Origin: Knufia peltigerae
Lineage: Eukaryota; Ascomycota; Eurotiomycetes; Chaetothyriales; Trichomeriaceae
Direction of reading: 5' to 3'
Assembly: GCA_030247855.1 (NCBI GenBank)
Contig: JAPDRN010000004.1
Location: 248,001 to 312,000, forward strand
DNA length: 64,000 nucleotides
Shown here: in pieces, positions 45,911-57,436 of the stretch
How the letters are laid out: each line of letters starts with the position of its first letter
Numbering within the stretch: the stretch's first letter is position 1
Translations under genes and position numbers: made by a program
Notes under the pieces: model-generated
Database searches by the model: none
What the model saw: only the letters and a program-made list of their open reading frames with translations
Told to the model about the DNA's origin: nothing

Positions 45911-47690
45911 ATGGCACCTCCAAGAACCGATAGCAATATCACCTTCCTTATCTGGAAGCCAGGTACTCAGCCGGAAGAAGAAAGAAACAAGCAACTCTTC
46001 AACAGACATCAACATACAGCCTTGGCAAGTCACAGAAATCGAAGACTTCAGGCCGATGCTTCACACACTCCAACTAGGCGGCCCTCTCGGGAGACCGTTG
46101 CGGCTAGGCCGCGGACAAAGAATGCGGTGTCGAGGCGCTCAAACAAGAAGAAGCAAAACAAGGCGGTAATCCCGACCTCTCCAGCTGCGGAAAAGATTGA
46201 ACCCTTCAACGCCTGCTGTATCACTGGCATATCCGCCTGTGCGCAGTCGATGCTGCAATTCGGTAGGTATCCAAATGGCCCAACCCCCCCTCCCCTTCTG
46301 GTTGAAAGCTCAGGGTTTAACAAGCAGCAGCCATCACTCACCAGTGGCCCGCGTATGCAACCTCCGCCGAAAACATGGTTGTCGACAAGTGGAAGGCGAC
46401 CAGTGTCAAGATCGCGATCGGCGCACCTTACCTACTCCAAGCAATCATCTATGCTGGCTCATGTTATAGGTCTTTCCTCGGTCCTCCTGGCACCATGGTT
46501 GACCGGGTTCGAACTCAGTCTTACCACGAAACCCTGACGCTATTGCGCACATCGATCCAGTCCCTGAAAGGACCCCCGCCGGACGAGTTACTACTCGCCA
46601 TAGCCATACTGGCGATCAACGGAGAGCCCGATTATAGCAACAGGCAGGCGTTGACCACTCTCGAACACTACCGAGATAACGAATTCTACTTTAGCAAACC
46701 CTGGGTACCGGAGCATTTTCATGCGCTGATTGAGCTGACCAAGCTCAAAGGTGGGCCTCAAAACGTTGCCATACCGTCAATAGCAGCAATGATTTTCATG
46801 TATGTTGTCCCCGACAGGTCGACATGACATCTATTGACATGACTAGAATTGATCTGATTGAAAGCTTCTCAACGCTGAGAAAACCCAGCTTTCCTATCTT
46901 TCCTCCACCACACCAAATTTTTCGTCGCCTCCTCGTGGATAAATCAAACACCCAGCGCGATGATGGGTTTCACTTCCTCTGCACAAAACGTCACGGTTTG
47001 TCAATCTTGCGCCTCGTCAAAAGCACCCGTAACCTCCTCTTCAATTACTCTGTGTGTCTGCAAGGACGTGGAGGAGCGGTCGAACTGGGGGATCTTGTGT
47101 TGGCGCGTCGAGTACTGCAACACCGAGCCCTCTCACTAGAAACGAGCACGGACCAGTCGTACATGCTCTGTCGACTCGCATTGTCGGTTTATCTCATCGA
47201 ATCGCTCGTCCTCATGCCGGCCCTTCTGCCATTCCACGATTGCGCCTCTCGGAAATTGATGCTGCTCATCGATGAGTGCGATCGGCTAGACTATTGGCGA
47301 ACCAGTCCTGATATGATGCTTTGGGCTACTATACTAGGAGGAGTCACTGCTCGTGGCCGGCCTCTTAGATGGTGGTTTGCGGAACAACTGCGAGGAAGCA
47401 CAATTCCGACGGCAAAGGGCAATTGGCCTGAAGTGTTGAAGATATCAGGGCTCTTCCTACCATTCGTAGGCCCTCAAGGCGAGGGCTGTCGGATTTTCTG
47501 GGAGGAAGCCTGCAACTGGCTGGATAATGCTGGCATGAGACCTGATCGCGTCAATCTTACTCTCCCGACGAGAGAACGCCCACAAGGCTCGGACCCTGCT
47601 TGTGTGAAGAAGTCTCCCGAGTCCGAGTCCCAAACGAGCGTCTCGAAAAACTATGCAAAAGGAGATCCACGAAGGTCTAAAAGTCCATGA
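45911..47690 (+). CDS. Fungal transcription-factor-domain protein without zinc cluster (Fungal_trans_2/DUF3468-like)
   Basis: Three exons (45911-46262, 46331-46799, 46847-47690) encode about 554 aa. The start MAPPRTDSNITFLIWKPG and a following basic stretch (SHRNRR, KKKQNK) match a class of fungal proteins that have the Fungal_trans_2 regulatory domain but no Zn2Cys6 cluster. Typical segments are CAQSMLQF just before intron 1, then HQWPAYATSAENMVVDKWKA and ETLTLLRTSIQSL, later AIAILAINGEPDY, and a C-terminal helical half ending with EACNWLDNAG. The exon-2 acceptor has three possible in-frame AG sites (46324, 46327, 46330), so the length may vary by one or two residues. It lies 273 bp upstream of, and on the same strand as, the SDR gene and may regulate it. 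That is inference from proximity. Confidence 0.8.
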
Positions 47691-47963
47691 TTGTTGCCAA
47701 CCGGAGTCTCCGAATGATGTTGCAATATCTTGGTAATTTTGTGGATTGCCTATATGTTTCTTGTGCGGCTCGACCATTTCGCGGAGGGAACATCCGAACT
47801 CCGAACTCTTGATAATTCTCCGCATGAAAAAGATTGGGGAAACAAACCCTCGGGCCTCGGACGCACTGAGAGTTGGTACTCTATCCAAAGAAAGTCAACG
47901 CCTTGTGAAGGCCAGGCTGATGATGAGTCCAACTTCGTCTTTGTCTCCATATCGACCTCAAAC

Positions 47964-48948
47964 ATGGCTTCCTCAGCACCAACACGTGTACCGACTTCAC
48001 AGCTCTTCTCCCTCGAGGGAAAGACGGTCATCGCCACCGGCGGTATGTCGTGCACACCAGCTTCTAGTGGATTAAAACAGAAAGCCTGATTCAATGAACA
48101 GGGACGGGAGGGTTGGGATCAGAGATGTGTCTAGCCATGGCAGAGTCCGGGGCTGATATCGTGTCAATCTACCCACCCAATGACCCTGCCCAACCCAAGC
48201 TGGAAGAGCTCATTCGAGGTGTTGGTCGCAAGATTGTCAGCTTCGAATGTGATGTTAGCAACTCGCAGAACCTGCGAAACACCTTCAAGCAAATCTGGGA
48301 TGCAGGTATCGTCCCTGATATACTTCTGAACTGTGCGGGATTGAACCGCAGAGGAGCTATCGAGGAAATGACGGACGAGAAGATCGATCTGGTCGGTACC
48401 CGAATTTCTCATATCAGAAGCGTCGAGGACTAAGACTTGAAAGATTTTCGCGGTCAACCTCAAAGCAGTATATGTGGCTGCTCAGGAATTCGGCATGCAG
48501 TTGATCAAGCTAGGACGGCCCGGCAAGATCATCAACATTGCATCCTTGACTTCATTTGTGGCAATGACAAATGTCTCTGCATATGCTTCGACCAAAGGCG
48601 GTGTCCTGCAAATGACCAAGGCATTTAGCAATGAATGGGCGGTCCATGGTATTCAGGTGAGCATCCTTTTTTTTCCTGAGCATAAACTCCAAGATGACAA
48701 AGTACCAAGTCACTGACTTGATCGGGCAGGTGAACTGTATATGTCCTGGGTATATCAAGACGCCCCTGTCGGAAACTCTGGTCAAGCAGTATCCAGAGAT
48801 GGAACGGCACGTCATCGACAGAACACCATCTGGACGGTGGGGGGCGCCGATGGATTTGAGGGGGGCGACATTGTTCCTTGCATGTCCGGCCTCTGACTAT
48901 GTCACCGGTACGAGTATTGTGGTCGATGGAGGGATGATGGCGAGATAG
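47964..48948 (+). CDS. Short-chain dehydrogenase, 2-deoxy-D-gluconate 3-dehydrogenase-like
   Basis: Four exons (47964-48042, 48102-48391, 48444-48656, 48730-48948) encode 266 aa, normal for a classical SDR. The NAD(P)-binding TGGTGGLG motif (residues about 25-32) is formed across intron 1. The catalytic residues are N128 (NLKAV), S157 (INIASLTSF), Y170 and K174 (SAYASTKGG). The closing segment VNCICPGYIKTPLSE and YVTGTSIVVDGG is typical. The sequence resembles bacterial and fungal 2-deoxy-D-gluconate 3-dehydrogenases (KduD type), which oxidise sugar-acid intermediates; other SDR substrates are possible. Intron 2 uses a weak GTCGGT donor, chosen because it preserves phase into IFAVNLKAVY. The protein is cytosolic. 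Confidence 0.9.
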
Positions 48949-50360
48949 AGAGGATACGCTGCTATGTGCCCGTGTCGCTGGGGAGGAGAAGTTGGACAGA
49001 TGATGCAAGAATTTGGCCCACGAATCCTGGCGACCTACGCTGCTTCTTGTATACCATGGTCCTCCTCGCTTCATTCGGGGCCTCCAGTGAAGACTTGGCC
49101 ATGCCTAGATGTCTAGCCACCTACCAAGGCCACCTCGGAGCAATCTGGACCATGTGTACGGAGTATGTTTGTACATGTATGCTGCCAAGGCTTATGTAAT
49201 CACCGGCAGAATTTAATGCAAGAACGACTTTTCAATCGAAAACAATCTTCACGTCCTCGTTGTTGATCATCACCAGGAACAACATCAGCATTCGTCGGAA
49301 ATGGAGGTTGAATATCATGCAAGACATGGTGAGTCCGTATGCACAGAGAAATATTTCGCCGGTCCACCGCCCCGAGGACCGGCCTGGTATGCCAATAACA
49401 GGAACTGCCAGAAACGTGTCCCAGACTTGACCATTACCGCAGCTCGAGAGTGCACGGCACAAGTCTTTACAGGTACGAATGAAGTACCTTGACTGTTCCA
49501 CCATCATCTCGAGATGGCCTACTTGGTGAGTTTCTGAGAGGCTGCTAGCACTATATTGTCACCGCCAAAGCAGCATCGAGTGAACGTCCTGGCGGCACGC
49601 AGTACGCAGTGATCGCAATCTACGCATCACGTGTAAGTGATTCACTCACCACCATTGAGAAACTGCAAAAATAAAAGAAGAACAAAAAGGAAAGGCCGGA
49701 TTCGAACCGGCGACCACTCTGAAATGGAAGAATCCGTTTGAGAAAATGGAACCATGAAGGTAGGTGATTCAGGAGTCACCTATACTGGGATTGAACCAGC
49801 TGATACCTCCTTACTGGTTGGCCAGGCCAGTAGGAGAGTCATGAGAGAGTCGTGTGGTAGCGAAGTCCTGCCTCATCTGAGCTATGCATAGCATTAAATA
49901 TGGACCATCATCGGCCCGGGCTACATCGACTAGAAGACAGGTTACATGCGCTACCACTGGGCCTCTCATGCATCTGAATTTGAGTATTAATTTGCGGTGT
50001 TTAATATATCAAGTGATGAAACAGGGAAACAGGGCCAGCGGTGAATTGCTCTGGTACGTGTGGACGCGGGGCCGCGTGGCAGATGCAGTGAACGAGGCTG
50101 GCAGTGATTGAAATATTTCTCGAAATCTCTGTTGACCGCCAAAGGTGAAGTCTCAGTGAAAACACTCACACATTCTCTCATTCTCCTCGAAATATCTTCT
50201 CACCAGTCCATCCTCTTCTCTTTCCATCAGCGCGTCCCTCTTGAAGCTCGTCTTCATCAAGTCATTTCTTTGAAAGACGTCTCTTGCATCACAACTGCCT
50301 CCAGTATCTTCTCTTGTCTCGACACTCTCCCGCCACAAATCTCCTGTTCCCATCGTGAAA
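48949..50360. other. Intergenic, 1.4 kb, with tRNA-like fragments
   Basis: No protein gene is supported. A TACTCCGTA reverse complement lies at 49157-49165. Two T-arm-like hairpins with B-box-type cores (49695-49711 and 49784-49800) are listed separately. The last 150 bases before 50361 are pyrimidine-rich, as for the leader of the next gene. Confidence 0.45.
49684..49800 (-). pseudogene. Degenerate tRNA-like sequence (two T-arm / B-box elements)
   Basis: On the minus strand, 49711-49695 reads GCCGG-TTCGAAT-CCGGC, a perfect five-pair T-arm with a B-box core, followed shortly by a T-run (minus TTTTTG at 49688-49683) like a Pol III terminator. A second arm, GCTGG-TTCAATC-CCAGT, lies at 49800-49784. 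I could not fold an acceptor stem, D-arm and anticodon arm for either. These are probably remnants of tRNA genes, though chance or an unusual Pol III transcript cannot be excluded. Confidence 0.35.
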
Positions 50361-51365
50361 ATGGCAGCTCCCATGGCTGAAGAAGTAGCTAGAAAAGTCA
50401 AGAAGTACGTTGAAGTCCGAGTCCTCTTCAACGACACCGTTGCGTCCGAATCGTTTTTGGTTCCAGCTTCGAAGGCATCGAGGCTCCACGATCTCTACCT
50501 TAGAATCAGTCGCAAGACCGACGTTGGCGTAAGTGATCCTTGAATCCTATCAAACACATGATGCTTACTCATCTCCAAGGGCCATGGACTCTTCAACCTC
50601 GACAGAGAGGACCGCCCTGGCCTCTACACTGGCAACCTGTACCCGGTGTTGTTTGTCCTGCAAGAGAACTCCGTGCAGAAACATCACCTGCGACATTGTC
50701 GATGGATCATTGTTGGATGGGACGATTTGCAGATGTACACCCGATGGTACGAGCGTGTTGTTCAAGGTTCGAACCAAGGAGAAATCTTCAAGGTGGAAAT
50801 GAGATTGAATATGACGCGAGACAAGACCCCCCTGTCGCCTGAACAGGTGGCAGCCTTCAAGGCAATGAGGGAGACTCTCACGGCGGCTGGCATGGGTGAA
50901 GAAGTTTTGGAATGGCAAGCTCCCCCAAGCATGTTGACGCTCGACGATTTCAAGAACAGAAACGTCTGGGAATGGCACCCTGCCTATGCACATGAGGCAA
51001 CCTTCAACTATCGCAGTATTGCCGCGGTGCCGCCGACTGACGAGTGGTTTCCCTTGAGGGATCCCGTCTCTCCATTGGTTACCGATGGAACATGTGTTGC
51101 GTGCCTGAAGACCGTCAAGGAGCTTGGTGTTCCGACAATGGGCAAGAAGGCGCTGAAGAAGGCCAAGGCCAAGGCCAAGCGCGATGCGGCAGCGGCGGCT
51201 GAGGCAGAAGAGGGTGAGGAGGGGGAAGATGATGACATGGCGGGCATGGTCGAGAAGATGGAGATTGTTGACGATGGAGAGGATGGAGAGGAAGATGAAG
51301 AGGAAGATGAAGATGAAGGGGAAGAGGCTGGTGGTCCAGAGGATGACGAGATGGACATCGATTAG
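50361..51365 (+). CDS. Uncharacterised conserved-looking protein with acidic C-terminal tail
   Basis: Two exons (50361-50528 and 50580-51365; 51-nt intron) encode 317 aa. The N-terminal 60 residues (VEVRVLFNDTVASESFLVP, then LHDLYLRISRKT) look like a small folded domain. A well-ordered central part to about residue 230 includes CRWIIVGWDDLQMYTRWYERV and ending TDGTCVACLKTVKELG, with one CxxC pair. Then comes a Lys/Ala helix (KKALKKAKAKAKRDAAAAAEAE), and the last 55 residues are almost wholly Asp/Glu. There are no membrane segments or signal peptide. I do not recognise the family. An acidic tail of this kind is common in histone- or RNA-handling proteins, but that is only a resemblance. Confidence 0.78.
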
Positions 51366-51771
51366 GGTAGCCTGTGTGGCTTTGTTGATCGTTGACAGCA
51401 TCAGGATTGCCTACGGGCTTGTTTGTTCGGAGTACAGAGAGATTGATCATTGATCATTGATCAAAGATGCCCACGGGCTTTTGTTTGTACGAGTACTCGA
51501 ATTAGATAGCGATTGCAAATGACAATCGACAAAAGATTATGAAATTGGCCTTGACGTTTGATATGATGGTAGACACTGCTAGATTTTGCCGTCATTTTGT
51601 GTTTACGATGGTCTCGGAACTCATACTAATGTCATCTTTCGGTTTCCAATCTCACTGCGGCGAATGTACCAAACAACAACAACCCGTCAACCCCGAAACC
51701 AAATCCGCGTCAACATTTCCCTGCGTCTCTCCTCTCCGCCACGATTGTTCCTGTACGAGTCGAGTGTATTT
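51366..51771. other. Intergenic, 406 bp, between convergent genes
   Basis: This is 3' flanking DNA of the acidic-tail protein and the dioxygenase. It shows a short direct repeat (cacgggcttgtttgt / cacgggcttttgtttgt at about 51413 and 51472) and a triple tgatcat-type run near 51443. No gene is seen. Confidence 0.45.
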
Positions 51772-53361
51772 TCAATTCCTAGGCAGGCCCAGAGCTTCTC
51801 GTCGCCCGGTCGAAGCAGGGTCAAGGTAAGGTTTCTCACCTACACCCGAAGCGCGGACGCCGGTTCGGACACCGTCGACGAGATGAGTATCGGGCTGCAT
51901 ATGAATTTGTCAGCTCTCGTGACCAACAAGAAACGAAAAGGAAAGGGGAAAAGAGAGGCAAAAAGGAGGTTTTCACTGGGCTCGCCAGAGATCATGAAAC
52001 TGAGTAAAAGGGGGGAAGGGAAGCTTTGAGACAGAAGACAGAGGGACCCAACGTACGGTGGCGGCATGCAGGGTGCAGGCGTTGCTCCAGATGGCGCAGG
52101 CCTGCTTGGTCCAGTGCATGCGGGCGACGCAGTCGTGGTTCCGGGTGATGAGCCTCATGACGTGGTCCCGGATGACCTGGTCCTCGTGGTTGTAGACGTC
52201 GTTGATGCGGGTGACGTGGAGGCCGACGCCGGCGAAGAGCGACTTCCAGCCCGTGACCGGGTGGGTCCGGACGACCGGGTGGACGGGGCTGAAGTTGAGG
52301 TCGGTGTTCAGGGGGCTGCCCCGGGGGGTCATGACCTCGTAGCCCCCGGCCTCGGTGGCGGACTTGAACACGGGTTGGGCGCAGGTGGCCGTGAGGGATT
52401 CGAAAAAGGCCTGCATGGGCGGCGACAGGCGGTCGTATCTGGGCAGATCACAGATGAGTCGGGAAGTGTCAGGCGAGAGGAAAGACACGGAGGGATGGTT
52501 GGCAAGGTAGAGAGAGAGTGTCGGGGGGATGAAGGAAAAAAAAGAGACATACAATTCATAACCAGAAACCCAAAGTGTATCACCTCCCGAAGGTGGTGTA
52601 TCTTGCATACGGAGGAAGCTAAAGTCGGCAGGACATTCTTCAAAGAGACCTATAATCCGAGGACACAGAGATGTGAGTATGTTGTCGACATCGACAAAGG
52701 AAAAAAAAGGGGGGGGGGAGGAGTGTGCAAAGAAGGGAAAAAAAAGGTGGTGAGATGGGGGAGGGAAGGGGGGGAAACATACAATCACTGTGCCATTCTC
52801 GACCGAGATCTCTGGGCTCCGATTGAGCATTTGGTCGATCCTTCATGGTTGCATAAATCTTTTTCATGGCTTCAGAATTGATCACGTATCTAGAAATGTA
52901 ACCGAAAGTGGTCAGCGAAGACAAAAAAGGGGACACAATCGGTTGTCGTTATTGCCACGGATACCGACACAAAAATGAAACGTGGTTGCTCACATATTCT
53001 CATCGGTGGTGCCATCCGCCATGGGGATATTGTTTGGGTCATTGTACAACGGGTGGACGTGCAACCCGTGGTCCTTGGGACGTCCGGTCAGTTTTCCCAA
53101 CAGGTCCGTGATGTGCTTTTGTTCGGCGACGGTCAAGTCGTCCTGAGGGGCCCGGAAGAAGACGACGCCGCGTTCACAGATGGTGATGGCCAGGTCGCGA
53201 ATCTGATCCTCCGAGTTGGGGGCGTCGAGAATGTCCTTGAGTTTGGCCGTCGGGTACTCGCGACCGATGATGGGAGTCACGTCGACGTACTCGAGGTGGT
53301 CGATCGACCCCGAGTTCTTGAGCGGGGAGCGTCGTAGTTTGACGGGGGATATGGAGCCCAT
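51772..53361 (-). CDS. TauD/TfdA-type alpha-ketoglutarate-dependent dioxygenase
   Basis: Five exons (53361-52994, 52889-52783, 52649-52553, 52438-52057, 51894-51772) encode 358 aa. The family uses Fe(II), O2 and 2-oxoglutarate, for example to release sulfite from taurine and other sulfonates. The iron ligands are H156 and D158 (EWHSD, at the end of exon 2) and H315 (ACTLHAAT, end of exon 4). The 2-oxoglutarate-binding arginine is probably R328 or R332 in exon 5. GGDTLWVSGYELYDRLS is the characteristic central motif. The start MGSISPVKLRRSPLKNSG has no signal peptide, so the protein is probably cytosolic. Exons 1 and 4 are markedly GC-rich while exons 2 and 3 are not. Substrate (taurine, alkyl sulfonate, other) is uncertain. 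Confidence 0.9.
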
Positions 53362-55436
53362 TTTGTTTGATTGTTTTTTCTTCTTCCCGTCGCAAAAGTT
53401 TGTAGAGTTGTGAAAGGTTGTTGTAGTTTCGTCAAGAGGCAGATGGATCCGTAGTGAGTTGACGAAGTTGAAGTATCGAGTACACAGTACGGATATGATA
53501 AAAAAAAAGACAAGATGGAACAGTCTTTTTTTTTTCAAACAATCAGCCCCTTGTACTTTTTGGCCAGTTTGTGTCCTTTTCGGACTAGAACAAGAAACCT
53601 GAGCTCAAAGTTCGGCACCTGGATTTTGAACAGGAGAATGTAACGAGTACAAACGCGCTATTTTGACGGCATGTGCCACTTTGTTTTTTACTTGACTTCC
53701 TGTACGCTAAAGGCTACGAAGAGGACGGCCGATGGATCGAGGCAAGAGGACCATTCGTGGGGCTCTTCTATTTCGTCGCTTAGGCTTATGAACAGTAAGT
53801 AGCTACGAGTACAGCAAAGAACATAGGACAAGAGGAGGAGGTGGTGGGGAAGAGGGAGAGTGGACGTGACAATGGAGGAGGAAGACATGGGCACGGCAGT
53901 GGGTTCCAAAACGGTATCTTTCGTCTCGTAAGCCGCAAGTCGGTAAAGTCGGTAGAGCGTCTACGGAGTGTTTACGGGAGTATCTACCTGCAGCAACAGA
54001 GCGAGTACCGAGTAAATATGACATGGGTGGTGACGGTAGTGGTGGTGGTGGTGGTGGTGATGATGTTGATCCCCACGGGGCCAAGCGTTTCCTTGTCCGA
54101 AGTTGAGGAGAAACGAACACGGAGAGACCAACAAGGGAGAGGTTTGTGGGCCACTCAGACGATACTGTATGTACATACATACTGTAATAGCCATTACCAT
54201 AGCATGGGATTTGAACGAGAAAGCAGATTGGAAAATGTTCAAGGACCGAGTAGTATCAATCTATGTACTGAGTAACAATACAAAATGCATGAATGGGTAT
54301 TGTCCGGGACCATCAATGTGTCTTTTTTTCCTTGGCTATGCGACTAGACTACGAGATGGATTTGATGAATATCCTGGATACAACACGAAGTCTGGGTAAG
54401 GAGTGTCTGAGTAGATGTCTGTTACCGAAAGCGAAGGTAGAAGAGTCAGTCAAAAAGGTAAGAAATGATCAAAAAGGATGCAATACTCCGGGCCAAGCAT
54501 TTGTGGCTTGATTTCTCTCCAAACCTCGGTAGATCAAGATCAAACTGCCTTGATAGCAGAAAATGTATCAAGCTGTTGGAGATATTTACAAGAACATGAT
54601 CGAAGTCGGAGAAGCTGTTACCAAACAAGGACTCGAGATGGGAAAAAAAAAGCATAACGGTGCCGATCTTCCGCGGAGGAGAAAAATGTTCTTTTTACCA
54701 TTCGTAGGGAGTTTTCCCTTTCAAAATGAGGGACAGAGGGACAGATCTCTGACGAATCAAATGAGAACAAACAACTGCCGAACTGTATGACATTCTATAC
54801 TTGTCCTAAGGGGTAAACCTGACCCATTATTGGTACTCGTTGACTCCTTTCCTTGGTTACACTTCTTGACGACCATCTTCGTCGAGTATCTTTACAGTAC
54901 TTTAGTAAATAACTTGGGGAAGATTGGAGATGACCAAGGATTGTCCAAGAAGCTATACCCATCCATGCCGTATCGGCTTCAGCATGTCTAGTGATGGAGC
55001 AGATTAGGCGAAAGGAATGGGTACAAACGAAACTCAAACCTCGAGATTGACGAGCACAGACAAGGGCAGACTTTTATTTTTCAGACTACGGCAGTTATTT
55101 TGACTCCCTACAATATGGATCCCAGCTGTCAAAGGGGTAAAATAACTTCCACGGAATTATGATTTGGATATCCCAAAGTCGTCCATCGATGCTGACGCCA
55201 GCCGGTGTAGATGCAAGGCTGTAGCCCCCTCTCGGACGTCGTTTTGGATGGTCGGAGAGTTGCTGGGTGATTACGATACCGGCGTACCATGTCTCGGGAA
55301 TACATGTACTGTGTGTATGCAAAATGTCACAAATGTCAATCTGAATGGTCTGCATCACGTATACTGCTATACCACTACATTGATCTCTTCAGAGCCATCC
55401 ACAGCCAGCCTCCTAAACAATCCTTACTTGCTTCCC
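53362..55436. other. Intergenic, 2.1 kb
   Basis: This is the promoter side of the dioxygenase and the 3' side of the sugar porter. It includes a (GGT)n run at 54041-54059, poly-A/T tracts, and open frames (53841-54275 plus, 53803-54180 minus) whose composition mirrors the simple repeats. No gene is recognised. Confidence 0.45.
54041..54059 (+). repeat. (GGT)n trinucleotide repeat
   Basis: Six GGT units in a non-coding stretch, continuing imperfectly as GATGATGTTGAT. Confidence 0.85.
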
Positions 55437-57436
55437 TCACACCCTCTTATCAGGTGCAGCCGTAGTATCACTCATCTCAACGTGTGCCGCCTGGACGTGC
55501 ATGCCCTTCCTTTCTGCAAGATCATCTCCCATTGCTTCGGCGGCGTAGCCCTCTACACCAACACACACGTAACCCTTGAATTTCCTGGCAGGTAGTCTGG
55601 CCTCGAACATCTCGTGAATCTCTTCGAGGGTCCGATCTTTGGTTTCTGGCAAGAAGAACCAAGTAAAGATGACACAGACAATGTTCGATGCGAACCAGAT
55701 ATACCCGTACTTGGGCCCCCAGCCGAACTTGGCAGGATTGATGAAGTAAGGAGCGCTGAATGTGCCTGCCCAGTTGCCCAGGAAGTTCATGGCCGTTGCC
55801 AGGCCAAAAGTAAAGGCACGGAGCTGGTTATTGACGTATTCTCCTCCGAGGAGCCATGCGTACGGAGCTAGATTCAGGGGTGGTCAGCCTGATTACTTGG
55901 TTGTGGAAGCCGAAGGAAAGGAAACACTCACCGTAGGCGACGTAGAAAAATGTAAACAGAGCGATGAAAGCGACGACGACCCTGCCAGTCGATTCACTGC
56001 CTGGACTCTTTGTCCAAGCGATTGCTGGTATTAGCTGACAGATGGCACATGCGGTGATCCCCACAAGCATCACCGTCCGCCGGTCAATCAGTCTCACGAA
56101 GAAAAAGCTCACCAACACCCCAATCAAGCCTGTGCACGTTACAAGGACGGAATATGAGAACGGCTGCTTGACGCCAGCTATCTGTAAGAAGTACGTCGTA
56201 TAGATATTCACCCAAGACGAGCTAGACGACGCTGTTAGCAAGGGGAGGGCAAAGGGGAAACGGAGGGAAGAGGGAGAAAGGAATGTACAAAAGTGAGTCG
56301 AGGGAGAGGAATAGAAAAGAGGTAACACTCACCCGTTTGCCGAGTGGAAGCACACGACAGCAATACTCAGTAGGGTCCTTCGGAGGTTGGTCCCACGCCA
56401 CATCTCCAAGAAGGCACCCTTCTTGTTTTGTTCCAATTGTGCCAAGGTCGACTGCCGGATCTCATTGAGTTCGGCCTGGAACTCTAGCTCGTCGATGTGA
56501 GCGTTGCGCATGCGTCGAAGCGCCTTTTCAGCCTCGGCGTCCTTGCGCTGGGTGAACAACCATCGAGGGCTTTCGGGGGCGAAGAAGAACAAGAGCACAC
56601 TCTGCAAAGTAGGCGCCACGAAGAAGATGGCCAAGGGGATCTGGTACGCTCGTCTGCTCGTCATGGTATGGGTACCGTAATCGACACACGCCCCGACGAT
56701 GGATCCGATCGATAGCATGACCTGGTACACGGCAAAAGTGACACCTCGAAGGTGGGCAGGGGCCGCTTCGTGGACGTAGAGTTGGGCGAACGTCAGGAAC
56801 CAGCCCACGGATATACCCAGGATCAATCTGGAGACGTAGAGCGCCGCCTTGCTGGTGGTGCCGAGTTGTATCGCCGTCGCAACGTAGTTTAGGATCGCGG
56901 CCGCCCAGAGACCATGTCGTCGACCGAATTTGGCACTGAAGGGTCCCACGAGGAGTGACGAGAGGAATGTACCGATGGTCATGAGTGAAGAGATGAGTTG
57001 TTGGACCGTGTACTGCCAGACGTGTGTGTAAGTAGGGATGCATATTTCGGATGGATGTGAGAAAGGGAGGACAAAACACGTACGTCAATGTTCCACTTCT
57101 TCAGCTCTTCATCATAGTACCCAAACACTTCGAGAAATCCAGGCATTCTAGAGAAAAAAAGACTCCGTATTAACTCTGGTTCGTCTCATACGACCGTGAC
57201 GGTTCAACATACGATAGGAATCCTCCAACAAGAGCATAATCGAGGCCTGTACAGAACCATATCGTCAGCTACATGATTCGTCCGGTGACAAAAAGGTCAA
57301 GTCGTTCACAAAAAGCAAAACAAAACATACCATATTGGAACGTCGACAAGGTCGCTACGAAACAAATAGCAATACACTTCCAATGACTTCTCACATCGAG
57401 TTTGAGTGGATTGGCCGAGACTGTGGCGGCCACCAT
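55437..57436 (-). CDS. MFS sugar porter (hexose/maltose/quinate-type)
   Basis: Six exons (57436-57331, 57246-57213, 57147-57084, 57012-56333, 56221-55932, 55867-55437) encode 534 aa. The start is ATG in a caccATGG context. The protein is a 12-helix plasma-membrane sugar/H+ symporter. Signature elements are GLDYALVGGFLS with MPGF in TM1, GPFSAKFGRRHGLW after TM2, FFFAPESPRWLF (PESPRWL) before the central loop, RLIDRRTVML in the C-half, and FFLPETKDRTLEEIHEMFE (PETKxRTLEE) after TM12. The many small 5' exons are typical of this family in filamentous fungi. The specific sugar cannot be read from sequence. It lies between the TauD-type enzyme and a WAR1-like regulator in the accessory-looking right half. 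Confidence 0.92.

Noticed and set aside
45726..46169. 147-codon plus-strand frame
   Set aside because: It overlaps exon 1 of the Fungal_trans_2 gene in another frame, while the chosen frame has the family N-terminus and in-phase splicing.
52066..52881. 271-codon plus-strand frame over the dioxygenase
   Set aside because: It is a shadow of GC-rich exon 4 and introns of the TauD-like gene, with low-complexity ending and no family.
53803..54275. Pro/His-rich and Val/Gly-rich frames on both strands
   Set aside because: They arise from the GGT repeat and neighbouring simple sequence.
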